From contig CAVPXF010000053.1 in NCBI GenBank assembly GCA_963709655.1, forward strand, positions 496,001 to 560,000: a stretch of DNA of 64,000 bases, in the 5' to 3' direction. This DNA comes from Roseiarcus sp963709655. Lineage in GTDB: Bacteria; Pseudomonadota; Alphaproteobacteria; Rhizobiales; Beijerinckiaceae. Below are positions 9,685 through 17,712 of this stretch, piece after piece (the first letter of the stretch is position 1; every line of letters starts with the position of its first letter). A program made the position numbers and the translations under genes. Under the pieces are notes generated by a model. The model ran no database searches. It saw only the letters and a list, made by a program, of their open reading frames with translations, and was not told the DNA's origin.

Positions 9685-9951
9685 GCCGATTCTCCGCGCC
9701 GCTGGATTTCGAGTGCGTCGCCACGATAACGGCGGCGCCCGGCTTTGGGTAGCGTCGGCGCGGCAGGCCGTCGCATAGCGGTGACAGACGGTTAACCCTA
9801 TCAAGGACTGTGCCGGATCGAACAAAGGCCCGCCGCGGCCTCGCCACGGGCAGCCCAAGTTTCGGCCCATTTGGCGGGCAGACCCCGCCCGGACTCCCGA
9901 TTCCGACGCCTCGCCGCAGGCGCCCCGCAGTCAAGAAGGTCCCTTTACCCC

Positions 9952-10680
9952 ATGACTCCTGCCGACGTCGCCAATGCGGCCGTCACCCCGGACACCAGCA
10001 TTCTATCGATGTTCTGGTCCGCTCACATCGTCGTCAAGGCGGTGATGCTCGGACTCTTTCTGGCGTCGCTGTGGTGCTGGACGATCATCTTCGATAAAAC
10101 GCGGCTGTTCCGCAAATTCCACAAGGAGATGGAAAATTTCGAGCAGGTGTTCTGGTCCGGCCAGTCGCTCGAGGAACTGTACGCTTCGCTGTCAGGCCAG
10201 ACGAACGCCGGCGCCGCCGCCCTGTTCGTGGCCGCCATGCGCGAATGGAAGCGCTCGTTCCAGCAGGCGGCCGCCTCGTTCCGCGGCCTGCACGCCCGCA
10301 TCGACAAGGTGCTCGACGTGTCGATCGCGCGCGAGGTCGAGCGGCTCGAATCGAACCTCCTGGTGCTGGCGACGGTCGCCTCGGCGGGTCCGTTCATCGG
10401 ACTGTTCGGCACGGTGTTCGGCATCATGAACTCGTTCCAGTCGATCGCCGCCTCGAAGAACACCTCGCTCGCGGTCGTCGCGCCGGGCATTGCGGAGGCG
10501 CTGCTCGCCACCGCCATCGGCCTCTTCGCCGCCATTCCCGCGCTGATCGCCTACAACAAGTTCCAGGGCGACGTCGCCAAGGCGCAGGCGCGGCTCGAAA
10601 GCTTTGCCGACGAATTCTCCTCGATCCTCTCGCGGCAGATCGATCACCATCTGTCGACCGAGCGGGCGAACGCCGCCTGA
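9952..10680 (+). CDS. tolQ: TolQ, Tol-Pal motor subunit
   Basis: Inner-membrane proton-channel subunit of the Tol-Pal system, which constricts the outer membrane at division. The 242 residues show the MotA/TolQ/ExbB layout: one membrane helix near 20-40, a long cytoplasmic loop, and two helices near 145-165 (LATVASAGPFIGLFGTVFGI) and 180-205. The start at ATG 9952 gives the normal TolQ length; the open frame upstream is not conserved. It is followed by tolR, 13 bp downstream. The ybgC thioesterase gene common upstream in other bacteria is absent here. Confidence 0.94.
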   Translation: MTPADVANAAVTPDTSILSMFWSAHIVVKAVMLGLFLASLWCWTIIFDKTRLFRKFHKEMENFEQVFWSGQSLEELYASLSGQTNAGAAALFVAAMREWKRSFQQAAASFRGLHARIDKVLDVSIAREVERLESNLLVLATVASAGPFIGLFGTVFGIMNSFQSIAASKNTSLAVVAPGIAEALLATAIGLFAAIPALIAYNKFQGDVAKAQARLESFADEFSSILSRQIDHHLSTERANAA

Positions 10681-10693
10681 AGGGAGCGCATCC

Positions 10694-11140
10694 ATGGCCA
10701 TCGCGGTCGGGAACGGACGCAAGAGCAGCCGGGGACGCCGCGGCGTGCCGCGCTACGGCGCGATGGCCGACATCAACATGACGCCGTTCATCGACGTGAT
10801 GCTGGTGCTCCTCATCATCTTCATGGTTGCGGCGCCGCTGTTGACGACGGGCGTGGCGGTCGACCTGCCGCAGACGAGCGCCGCGGCGCTCAACGTCGAG
10901 AAGAAACCGGTCGCGATCTCGCTCAACGATCAGGGCCAGCTCTATCTGATGGACCAGCCGATCGCCGATACGGACCTCGTGCCCAAACTTCAGGCGGCGT
11001 CGCAGAATGACCCGGAGCAGCGGATCTATCTGCGCGCCTCCAAAGTCGTGCCCTACGGGCGGGTGGCTGAGATCATGGCGTCGGTCACCCAGGCGGGCTT
11101 CAAAAAGGTGGCGCTGGTCACCGAGCCGATGGGTCAATAG
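10694..11140 (+). CDS. tolR: TolR, Tol-Pal motor subunit
   Basis: ExbD/TolR family protein of 148 residues with one membrane helix carrying the proton-path aspartate in NMTPFIDVMLVLLIIFMV (about residues 30-47), followed by a periplasmic domain. With TolQ it harvests the proton motive force to move TolA. The ATG at 10694 follows AGGGAG. The gene sits 13 bp after tolQ and 12 bp before tolA. Confidence 0.94.
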   Translation: MAIAVGNGRKSSRGRRGVPRYGAMADINMTPFIDVMLVLLIIFMVAAPLLTTGVAVDLPQTSAAALNVEKKPVAISLNDQGQLYLMDQPIADTDLVPKLQAASQNDPEQRIYLRASKVVPYGRVAEIMASVTQAGFKKVALVTEPMGQ

Positions 11141-11152
11141 CCGGGAGCGGCG

Positions 11153-12103
11153 TTGGACGAGCGACGGTCATATTCGGGCTGGGCGGTCTCGAGCACGCTT
11201 CATGGCGCCCTCTTGCTGTTCCTGATCCTCGGCTTCGCGTCGGCGCCGAAATTCGATGACGGCGAGGAAGCGATTCCGGTCGAGACGGTTTCGGACGCGC
11301 AGCTCAACCAGATCATGAACGGCGAGAAGACCGCCAAGCCCGCGCCGGAGCCGCCGCCCGCGCCGAGAACCGAGCCAGCGCCGCCCTCGCCGCCGCAGCC
11401 GCCACAGCCGCCGCCCGACCTGCGCACCGCCGACGCGCCGGAGCCGCCGCGGAAAGCCGAGCCGACGCCGCCGCAGAAAGCCGAGCCGGCCCCGCCGCAG
11501 AAAGCCGAGCCGGCCCCGCCGCCGAAGCTCGCCGACCTGCCGAGCCCGCCCGAGCGGCCGAAGGAGACCGCGGCCGTGAAACCCTCGGCCGAGAAGCCGA
11601 AGCCCGACCTGATCGCCAAGGTTGTCGAACATGAGAAAGCGGAAGCCAGGCCGACCCACGCCTACGATCCGAACGCGATCGCCAAGCTGATCGCGCCGAA
11701 GGCCCCGCCGGCCTCCGGCGCGGGAGCCGAATCGAACCCGGCGGCGACGCCGCAGGGCCTGCCGCACCACGACGCGCCGCGCATGTCCGTATCGATGGCC
11801 TCGGCGCTCGACGCATGGCTGACCGAGAGCTACCTGAATTGCTGGTCGCCTCCTCCGGCCATGCCCGAGGGCGACGTTTACGTCGCGGAAATCAAGGTGG
11901 TCTTCAATCGCGACGGTTCGCTTTCCGCGCGACCGATTCTATTGAACCCGCCAACCGACCCAGCCTGGAAGGCGCACGCGGAAAGCGCCATGCGCGCCGT
12001 ACGGAAATGCGATCCGCTGCATGTTCCACCCGAATATGCGCCGTTTTTCGAGGAGTGGAAGATCGAGACGATCCACTTCGATCCGCGCGACACGCAGGGA
12101 TGA
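11153..12103 (+). CDS. tolA: TolA, Tol-Pal linker protein
   Basis: Inner-membrane-anchored periplasmic linker of the Tol system, 316 residues. There is one N-terminal membrane helix (about residues 9-28). A very Pro/Glu/Lys-rich linker follows, with short repeats such as PPQKAEPA (about 65-195). The C-terminal globular domain (about 218-316) is recognisable from LDAWLTESYLNCWSPPP and ends near TIHFDPRD. The start codon is TTG at 11153 behind CGGGAGCGG. The linker is proline-rich rather than the Ala/Lys helix of E. coli, as often in alphaproteobacteria. The following gene repeats its C-terminal domain. Confidence 0.9.
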   Translation: MDERRSYSGWAVSSTLHGALLLFLILGFASAPKFDDGEEAIPVETVSDAQLNQIMNGEKTAKPAPEPPPAPRTEPAPPSPPQPPQPPPDLRTADAPEPPRKAEPTPPQKAEPAPPQKAEPAPPPKLADLPSPPERPKETAAVKPSAEKPKPDLIAKVVEHEKAEARPTHAYDPNAIAKLIAPKAPPASGAGAESNPAATPQGLPHHDAPRMSVSMASALDAWLTESYLNCWSPPPAMPEGDVYVAEIKVVFNRDGSLSARPILLNPPTDPAWKAHAESAMRAVRKCDPLHVPPEYAPFFEEWKIETIHFDPRDTQG

Positions 12104-12137
12104 CCGCCCATGGTGACGATTTCCGAGAGGCCCACAC

Positions 12138-12689
12138 ATGACCAGACTCTTGCATCCCGCCCTGCCGCTGACGCTCGCCGCGCTGGTGGCGCTCGGCGCC
12201 GTCGGCTGCGATCGCTTTTGGCCGAGTTCGAACGAGACCGGGGCGAAAGACGCCGCGAAGGACGCCGGCAAGCCCGCGCCGGCGGCGCCCCAGAGCGTCG
12301 CTTCTCTTCCAGCCGCGCCGCGGACGCCGGTCTTGCCGCCGCTGCCTCCGCCCGCCCCCGAGCAGCGCATGACCAACGCCCAGGAGGCCGACCTCGACGC
12401 CTGGATCGTCAAGACCTATCTCGGATGCTGGAACCCGCCGCCGCAGCCCGCCGACGCCGATCCTTACGTCGCTTACGTCCGGGTGGCGTTCAGGCGGGAC
12501 GGATCGCTCGCCAAGGCGCCCAAGCTCGTCAATCCCCCCGCCGATCCGGCGCTGAAGCCCCAGGCCAAAAGCGTCCTGCAGGCTGTCCACGCCTGCAATC
12601 CGCTCCAGGTGCCGGCCCAATATCGCCCCTTTTATGAGCAATGGAAGACCAAGACGATCCATTTCAATCCGCAGGTCGCCGCCCGGTAA
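12138..12689 (+). CDS. Lipoprotein with a second TolA C-terminal domain
   Basis: Predicted lipoprotein of 183 residues lying between tolA and tolB. A hydrophobic signal ends at a lipobox-like AVGC with the cysteine at residue 24. A short Ala/Pro-rich linker follows, then a domain (about residues 80-180) that aligns over its whole length with the TolA C-terminal domain of the preceding gene: LDAW, YL-CW-PPP, RDGSL, NPP-DPA, AV--C-PL and TIHF-P recur in order. By my hand count about half of 95 positions are identical. It lacks the TolA membrane anchor and long linker. It probably arose by tandem duplication and may bind a TolA partner such as TolB or Pal. GAGAGG precedes the ATG. Confidence 0.82.
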   Translation: MTRLLHPALPLTLAALVALGAVGCDRFWPSSNETGAKDAAKDAGKPAPAAPQSVASLPAAPRTPVLPPLPPPAPEQRMTNAQEADLDAWIVKTYLGCWNPPPQPADADPYVAYVRVAFRRDGSLAKAPKLVNPPADPALKPQAKSVLQAVHACNPLQVPAQYRPFYEQWKTKTIHFNPQVAAR

Positions 12690-12731
12690 ACCGGGCCGGC
12701 GAAGCCTGACGCCTGTCCCTACGAGTGCAGA

Positions 12732-14054
12732 ATGTCGCTATTGTCCCTGGTTGTCCGCTTGTCCGCGCTTGCGGCGCTGACGGTTTCGCCTCTCGCCTTC
12801 GCGACGGCGCCCGCGGGCGCCGAGACCGGCGACGTCTATGTTCACGCCGGCGCGAACTTCAAGCCGGTGAGCATCGCGGTCACGCCCTTTCTCGGCGATG
12901 ACGGCCCGGACAAGATCGGCGCGGTCACCGGCGCCGACTTCGCGCGCTCGATCTTCCTCCTGCCGGTCAATCCGTCGAGCTTTCCCGAGACGGTGACGAA
13001 CCCGGACGCGCGCCCCAACCTCGAGGCGTGGAAAAACGTCAACGCCCAGTTCGTCCTGACCGGCCGGGTGCTGCGGCCGGACAACGAGCACGTCACCGCC
13101 CAGTTCCGGCTGTGGGACGTGGCGACCGGCGAGCAGGTGACGGGCGAGCAGTACACCTCGGAGGCGTCGAACGCGCGCCGGGTGGCGCACATGATCTCGG
13201 ATTCGGTGTTCTCCCGCGTCACCGGCGAGAAGGGCTTTTTCGATTCCCGCGTGGTGTTCGTCGACGAGAGCGGCCCGAAGGAAAAGCGCCGCAAGCGGCT
13301 GGCGGTGATGGACATGGACGGCGCCAACGTGAAGTATCTGGGCAGCGGCGACAATCTGGTGGTCACGCCGCAGTTCTCGCCCTCCGCCCAGCAGGTCGCC
13401 TACATGTCGTTCGGCGCGGCCGACCCCAAGGTGACGCTGCTCAATCTCGAGAGCGGGCAGCGGGAGGCGGTCGGCAACTTCCCGGGCATGACGTTTGCGC
13501 CGCGCTTCTCGCCGGACGGGCAGCAGATCGTGATGTCGCTGACCGACGGCGCCAACACCAATCTCTACAGCATGGACCTGCGCACGCGGGCGACCACGCG
13601 CCTCACCGACACCTCGGCGATCGACACCTCGCCCTCCTACTCGCCCGACGGGTCTGAGATCGTGTTCGAGTCCGACCGCGGCGGCACGCAGCAGATCTAC
13701 GTGATGAGCGCGACCGGCGGAGCGGCCAAGCGCATTTCCTTCGGCGAAGGGCGCTACTCGACCCCGGTCTGGTCGCCGCGCGGCGATCTCATCGCCTTCA
13801 CCCGGATCAAGGGCGGGTCGTTCGGCATCGGCGTGATGAAACCCGACGGATCGGGAGAACGCATCCTGGTCGAGGGCTTCCACAACGAGGGCCCGACCTT
13901 CGCCCCGAACGGGCTTTATGTCCTGTTTTTCCGCGACTCGGGCGGCTCGGGCGGACCGAAGATCTACATGACCGACATCTTCGGCCACGGCGAGTTTTTG
14001 GTGCCGACGCCCAATTACGCCAGCGACCCGTCGTGGGGACCGCTGATGCATTGA
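12732..14054 (+). CDS. tolB: TolB, periplasmic Tol-Pal protein
   Basis: Secreted beta-propeller protein of 440 residues that links TolA to Pal. A signal peptide ends near AGAETG at about residue 32. An N-terminal domain (about 33-165) is followed by a propeller with the repeated pattern F(S/A)P-G, as in TPQFSPSAQQVAY, APRFSPDGQQI, SPSYSPDGSEI and TPVWSPRGDLI. This is the last gene of the operon on the plus strand; the following gene is convergent. pal and cpoB, which usually follow tolB, are not here. Confidence 0.95.
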   Translation: MSLLSLVVRLSALAALTVSPLAFATAPAGAETGDVYVHAGANFKPVSIAVTPFLGDDGPDKIGAVTGADFARSIFLLPVNPSSFPETVTNPDARPNLEAWKNVNAQFVLTGRVLRPDNEHVTAQFRLWDVATGEQVTGEQYTSEASNARRVAHMISDSVFSRVTGEKGFFDSRVVFVDESGPKEKRRKRLAVMDMDGANVKYLGSGDNLVVTPQFSPSAQQVAYMSFGAADPKVTLLNLESGQREAVGNFPGMTFAPRFSPDGQQIVMSLTDGANTNLYSMDLRTRATTRLTDTSAIDTSPSYSPDGSEIVFESDRGGTQQIYVMSATGGAAKRISFGEGRYSTPVWSPRGDLIAFTRIKGGSFGIGVMKPDGSGERILVEGFHNEGPTFAPNGLYVLFFRDSGGSGGPKIYMTDIFGHGEFLVPTPNYASDPSWGPLMH

Positions 14055-14082
14055 GACGAGGGGCTGCGGGTAGGGCTTTGCC

Positions 14083-14403
14083 CTAAGCGCCAGACGTGTC
14101 CATGCGCTGAAACCGCGACTCGCGCACGACCTCGCAGACCTGCAGGTGGTAGTCCTCGTAGAACCGGTCGCGGCCGAGTTGCTTGGTGAGGACGTGCTCG
14201 GGGTGGGTCGCCCAGGCGCGGAGCGTTTCGGCCGATTCCCACTCGAACAGCGTCAGGCGCTCGCCGTCCTGGGCGACATAGGCCTTGTGCGAGACGTAGC
14301 CCGGCATCGTCGTCGCAAGCGCCTCCATGCGCATCAGCGCGGTGAGGTACTCATCGCCGAGCCCGACCTCGGTGCGATGGGCGCGAAAGACGACGACGAT
14401 CAT
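14083..14403 (-). CDS. Antibiotic biosynthesis monooxygenase-like (ABM) protein
   Basis: Small protein of 106 residues with the ferredoxin-like ABM fold signature: MIVVVFRAHRTEVG at the start, MEALATTMPGYVSHKAY in the middle, and LTLFEWESAETLRAW with HPEH near 72-75. Such proteins are mono-oxygenases or heme/quinone-binding enzymes; no substrate is evident. The ATG at 14403 overlaps a TGA (14402-14400) that would end mazF in its proper frame, giving an ATGA junction and implying it was once translated with mazEF. Its upstream frame happens to be fused in frame to the broken mazF, which I do not treat as a true fusion. Confidence 0.8.
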   Translation of the reverse strand: MIVVVFRAHRTEVGLGDEYLTALMRMEALATTMPGYVSHKAYVAQDGERLTLFEWESAETLRAWATHPEHVLTKQLGRDRFYEDYHLQVCEVVRESRFQRMDTSGA

Positions 14404-14767
14404 GCGTGGAGCACGAGGCTCAAAAGCGCGCGGAGACCCGACGCGACTTCTGACACGGTCCGGCGTCGAAAGTTCTCCGATCCGCGCCGCCAGTCGCTCG
14501 TCGAGCGTCGTCAGCTTGCTGACCCTGACGACGCAGGCGTGCGACAGGCCGCCGAGCGGGAGGTCGGAAATCGGGACGTCCAGCGGCCATCTTTCGCGGG
14601 CGGCGCTGGTGATCATCAGCACCCACAGAACGGCAAACGCATCGGTCGCCGCGGGCGCTGCGATCGACCAGCGCAGGCCGCCGCCGCGTCGCAGCCTGAT
14701 CGGCAGAGGGAAAATCGACGCGAACGATATCCCAGGGAGCGATGGCGCGGTTCAGCCCGGCGCTCAT
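14400..14767 (-). pseudogene. mazF: mazF-type toxin, frameshifted
   Basis: Remains of a MazF/PemK mRNA interferase. The start at 14767 overlaps the antitoxin stop (TGATG) and encodes the MazF N-terminus with PWDIVRVDFP and RRRPALV. The frame then breaks: deleting the C at 14665 restores RRPALVIAAPAATDAFAVLW, followed by the usual LMITSAARERWPLDVP and VVRVSKLTTLDERLAARIG in the next frame. A second shift near LSTPDR (about 14460) is needed to reach VSEVASGLRALLSLVLHA and a stop overlapping the next gene. Two frame breaks make a sequencing artefact less likely than decay, though each could be one base. Confidence 0.78.
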
Positions 14768-14994
14768 CAGAGATCACGGAAAGCTTCGTCGTCTTCGGGC
14801 GCATCCCATTCCCGGAAGAAGGCGAACGGATCCTCGAACGGCGCGCCGCGGCGAGGCTTGGCCGCCTTGGTCAAGAGGACTTGCCCGTCCGTTATGGCGT
14901 AAGCGATTTCGTCGCCTGGCTTGACCCCAAGCGCGGTGCGGACCGCCTGCGGAATGGTTGTCTGAGCCTTGCTGGTGAGTTTGCTGGTGATCAT
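14767..14994 (-). CDS. mazE: MazE/AbrB-type antitoxin
   Basis: Antitoxin of 75 residues with an N-terminal SpoVT/AbrB swapped-hairpin DNA-binding domain: SKLTSKAQTTIPQAVRTALG followed by KPGDEIAY. The acidic C-terminus, with FEDPFAFFREWDAPEDDEAF, would wrap the toxin. It precedes mazF with a one-base overlap, the standard type II toxin-antitoxin arrangement, and normally represses its own promoter. Because the toxin gene is broken, it may now be an orphan antitoxin. Confidence 0.85.
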   Translation of the reverse strand: MITSKLTSKAQTTIPQAVRTALGVKPGDEIAYAITDGQVLLTKAAKPRRGAPFEDPFAFFREWDAPEDDEAFRDL

Positions 14995-15024
14995 GCGGAC
15001 GCCCCGGACGTCGCAGGCTGGTAA

Positions 15025-15487
15025 GGAAAATCCTTGCGGGCGGCAAGCACCAGACAGAAGGTGGAGGACGATGAAACCCGGACGTTTTGCGGCCGTAGCG
15101 GACGCGGTCTGTGGACGGGCGCAGTTGGGCGGGGATCGGACCTTTATGCACCTGATTTCTGCACCGCGTAACCTATTGATTTCGTTTACGTCAGGTCATG
15201 GTGTAAAAATCTTGATTTTTGCACGCAAGCAACGTGCTCGCGCATGTAGGTCAGACAATTTCTTGCTAGTCCGCAAATCCCTTAGTGTCGTCGAAATCCG
15301 CAATAAATTCCCATCGGATAGGTTCTCACCAAGCCCGACCGGGTCTGGATACTGGCCGCTCGCCTTGTCGGCTCGCGGCTCCATCTCTCAAAAGCCCACG
15401 GATTACGGCTCAAAATCCGCAGAGCGGATTTCTTGAATTTCGAACATATGAACAAAGGGAGTTGCCCTGTTTGATTTCTCGGAATGC
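15025..15487. other. AT-richer intergenic stretch upstream of mazEF
   Basis: 463 bp without a supported gene, clearly richer in A and T than the genes to the left. It begins with the mazE promoter region and then holds a lone TCTTGATTTTTGCAC motif (15210-15224). This motif is the right-hand part of the dispersed repeat described at 15385, 16802 and 17545. No tRNA or other RNA gene was recognised. Confidence 0.5.
15385..15450. repeat. Dispersed ~63-bp repeat, copy 1
   Basis: Degenerate copy of a repeat seen three times in this island. It begins CTCTCAAAAG, has GGATTACGGCTCAAAAT in the middle and TCTTGAATTTCGAACATA at the end. Copy spacing and order of the blocks match the copies at 16802 and 17545. 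It lies just beyond the end of the convergent secreted-protein gene. Confidence 0.6.
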
Positions 15488-16357
15488 TCACCGAAACAGC
15501 CCAGCTGCTGTAAGGTTCTGACGCAAGTCTGAGAGAGTTTGCTGAGACAATGGAGTGTGAGGATATGAAGGGGAACTTTGCGCCGGCAAACTCGAAGCGT
15601 ATTCGTTTTTTGACGAACTATGGGTCCGGCAAGAAGCAGCTCTCTGGAAAAGCGGACCAAAAATCGTGCCGATTTGGTCTTGCATATATATAAGTTTTTG
15701 TATCGCAAGATTCAAGTTTTGACTGAGGAATGGCGGAAATTCATTTATATAACGTTCTAGGATTATCTGCGAACGGCAATAGATATATAGTGCGTCGGTC
15801 ACATCGTCAGCCTCAGCCACACTATATAATCCAGGCCAGCTGCTGAAAAAGCGGGACAGCACCGAAGATAATTGCGCTGGTGAGTGGCCTGGTGGCAGGG
15901 CATTAAGGGACGCATCTACGGCGTCTATGACTTGGACGCCGGTATTTGTGGGCAAGTTTGCATTTATAGTCTGATTTAGCGTCGGCATATCGTTCTGCGG
16001 ATCTTTTAAAAGACGAGGAACAAGCAAATCAATTATATGTTGCTTGCATGTTCTCACATCTCTCAAAGACGCTGCCAATTCAGTCTGAATTAGGCCAGAA
16101 TATTTCTTCGCATCTCGATCGATTTCGGCTTGACCTTCCGCGCTTGCGAAATTTTTAAACAACCCGGAGACACCAGCGTCTACCTTGCCTTTGATCTGTT
16201 CGCTTGTGGCGTCACCGGACTGACTTACCTCTTCACAATTCTTCTTAGCAAACGCAGATATTGACTCGAGTACTTGTGTGTCATCTGCAAATGAAGGCTG
16301 CTGGATAAGAGTCGCTACCGCTATAACCGCAATTTTGCAAATTGATTTGCGGAGCAT
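15488..16357 (-). CDS. Secreted protein of unknown function
   Basis: Predicted exported protein of 289 residues that I do not recognise. A signal peptide (MLRKSICKIAVIAVATLIQQ, cleaved near PSFADD) follows a GGAGG ribosome site at ATG 16357. The mature part is mostly helical, with few cysteines (CEEVS, RTCKQ, YCRS, ASCRT) and a Ser/Pro-rich tail near residues 250-270. Codon use is distinctly AT-richer than neighbouring housekeeping genes, which suggests recent acquisition. It stands alone between two repeat copies. Confidence 0.6.
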   Translation of the reverse strand: MLRKSICKIAVIAVATLIQQPSFADDTQVLESISAFAKKNCEEVSQSGDATSEQIKGKVDAGVSGLFKNFASAEGQAEIDRDAKKYSGLIQTELAASLRDVRTCKQHIIDLLVPRLLKDPQNDMPTLNQTINANLPTNTGVQVIDAVDASLNALPPGHSPAQLSSVLSRFFSSWPGLYSVAEADDVTDALYIYCRSQIILERYINEFPPFLSQNLNLAIQKLIYMQDQIGTIFGPLFQRAASCRTHSSSKNEYASSLPAQSSPSYPHTPLSQQTLSDLRQNLTAAGLFR

Positions 16358-16801
16358 AGCCTCCCCCTCCCCCTCCGAGCCTCGTACCCCAGCCCAAGTT
16401 TTGTAACAGCACCAATTCGCCAATTCGCGTCGCGGGTGCTTAGGACGTTTTCCTTACATTTTTGTTGTTGCATGTTCAATTCACGATCACGAAAAACCTG
16501 TGACGAATCATTTTAGGTTGGCAGCATCTGCCACTCACCCGCCTCGCCTTTCCGGCGCGGGTCGGATGTGGGCCGCCGTGACAGGGGGCCACCATCCCCC
16601 GGCCTTCAGATAGCGCTTTTGTTCCTCGGAGAGGCCGCGCGCGGCTTCTATAGGGCGGTTCCCACCAAGCAACCCACACGCGCCAATCGTCAGCGCTCGC
16701 CGTTTCGTCTGGCGCGGCAAATCTCCAGCAAGGCGGCTATCGCCTGCGCCTTGTTGATCGTCTCTTCGGGCATGCGGTCAATCTAGCGTGCCTGTCCCCC
16801 T
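16358..16801. other. Intergenic stretch with doubtful small minus-strand frames
   Basis: This stretch holds the promoter of the secreted-protein gene and two short overlapping minus-strand frames. One, ATG at 16773 to a stop at 16690, encodes 27 residues beginning MPEETINKAQAIAALLEICR. The other, TTG at 16720 to 16535, encodes 61 residues with GLSEEQKRYLKAGGWWPP. They overlap by about 30 bases and may be remnants of one gene. I cannot assign a family and do not treat either as proven. Confidence 0.3.
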
Positions 16802-16864
16802 CTCTCAAAAGTCCCCGATTTTCCGGCAAAAGACGCTTCGTCATATTTCTTGATTTATGCACAA
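16802..16864. repeat. Dispersed ~63-bp repeat, copy 2
   Basis: Starts CTCTCAAAAGTCCCCGATTT, continues TCCGGCAAAAGACGCT and ends CATATTTCTTGATTTATGCAC. It is the best intermediate between copies 1 and 3. Its right end overlaps the last codons and stop of the interrupted DUF1488-like gene on the minus strand. Confidence 0.65.
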
Positions 16865-17073
16865 TCCGCAGCACGAACAAAGACACAGCCATCAGCTTCG
16901 CGCTGGCCGCGGTCGAACTTCTCGCTGGCCACCGCCTCCACCCTTGTCTGCCCGTGGTCTTAAATCGCCTCGTGGGAAGCCTTTACCACAATGGTCTTTC
17001 CGGTAAAGTCCGTTGCCCTAATTGAAAGGCCGTCGAGGGTTTCGACTGCCCGACCCGAAAAATAGAGTGGCAT
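16855..17073 (-). pseudogene. DUF1488-like small gene with an in-frame stop
   Basis: Starting at ATG 17073, the minus strand reads MPLYFSGRAVETLDGLSIRA, then ATDFTGKTIVVKASHEAI, and meets TAA at 16960-16962. The same frame continues without break as DHGQTRVEAVASEKFDRGQ and ends FVRAADCA at a TAA (16855-16857). The two halves read as one 72-residue protein resembling small DUF1488-type proteins common in Rhizobiales, with a Gln or Glu codon replaced by TAA. The family recognition is from memory of the motif pattern (VxSxEA, VASEKFDxGQ). It appears to be a nonsense-mutated relic. Confidence 0.55.
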
Positions 17074-17147
17074 CTCGCGCGCTCTCGAACTAGTTCATTG
17101 ACTGCGCAATCATACGCTTGTCGGACAGTGAAGTTCAGAGGGATGGC

Positions 17148-17441
17148 ATGGCACGGCAGCTTAAATTTCCCGTAGCCGCGGAACGCTCGGAGAAGGCCCC
17201 GGCAGCCTTGTGCAGAAACGAGAGGGTAGTGGCTCTATACAACCAAGACCATAATACGTCTGCTAAGCGCATCGCAAAAAATATGCGCAAATGGTTCGTG
17301 GACACCGCCAAGAAAAACGGCTGGGACTCGGCGGTATTCCTCCCCGACGTTGAAACGGGTCATTCGTGCGGATGTGCCTTATATAAGAGCTCATCACCGA
17401 CGGTTCATATTAACGTTTTCCTCACAGGGGACGACGAATGA
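17148..17441 (+). CDS. Hypothetical protein
   Basis: A 97-residue open frame starting at ATG 17148 behind GAGGG, giving MARQLKFPVAAERSEK; a TTG at 17118 would add ten residues. It has no family I recognise. The middle is basic (NTSAKRIAKNMRKWFVDTAK), followed by GHSCGCALY, which could be a metal or disulfide site, and an acidic end. Coding is plausible because of the ribosome site and balanced amino acid use, but it sits in a relic-rich island. Confidence 0.45.
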   Translation: MARQLKFPVAAERSEKAPAALCRNERVVALYNQDHNTSAKRIAKNMRKWFVDTAKKNGWDSAVFLPDVETGHSCGCALYKSSSPTVHINVFLTGDDE

Positions 17442-17544
17442 CGCGCGCGCGATCATCTCAAATCGCATAAGCTCCAATATGGAACCGGCGCAATCTCGCG
17501 GGCGCACGTTCTTTCGCTTCGACGTCCGCGCGGCTTCGTCGGCT

Positions 17545-17607
17545 CTCTCAAAAGTCGCCGATTTTCAGGCGAAAACCGCTGTTCCAATTGTCTTGATTTT
17601 TGTACCA
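17545..17607. repeat. Dispersed ~63-bp repeat, copy 3
   Basis: Reads CTCTCAAAAGTCGCCGATTT, then TCAGGCGAAAACCGCT and, after a variable stretch, TCTTGATTTTTGTACC. It is probably close to the family consensus. It lies 100 bp past the hypothetical gene, which would place it in the 3' region of that transcript. Confidence 0.65.
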
Positions 17608-17673
17608 GCGGCAATGACCGCTCAGGGTCAAATCTGGACCCTTCGCTAGGCCCTCAACCAACGTCCGCAACGC

Positions 17674-17712
17674 AGCCCCTCATCCGGCCGCTACGCGGCC
17701 ACCTTCTCCCGG
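17674..17712. repeat. Rhizobiales-type palindromic intergenic repeat
   Basis: AGCCCCTCATCCGGCCGC followed by GCGGCCACCTTCTCCCGG: an imperfect palindrome of the common 'CCCTCATCC...CACCTTCTCCC' class found between genes in many Hyphomicrobiales. Related copies lie at 25318-25365 and 25441-25524. It sits about 220 bp upstream of the tandem-repeat protein gene. Confidence 0.6.

Noticed and set aside
14083..14622. A MazF-monooxygenase fusion protein
   Set aside because: The fusion frame arises only because mazF has shifted frame; its true stop in the expected frame overlaps the next gene's ATG.
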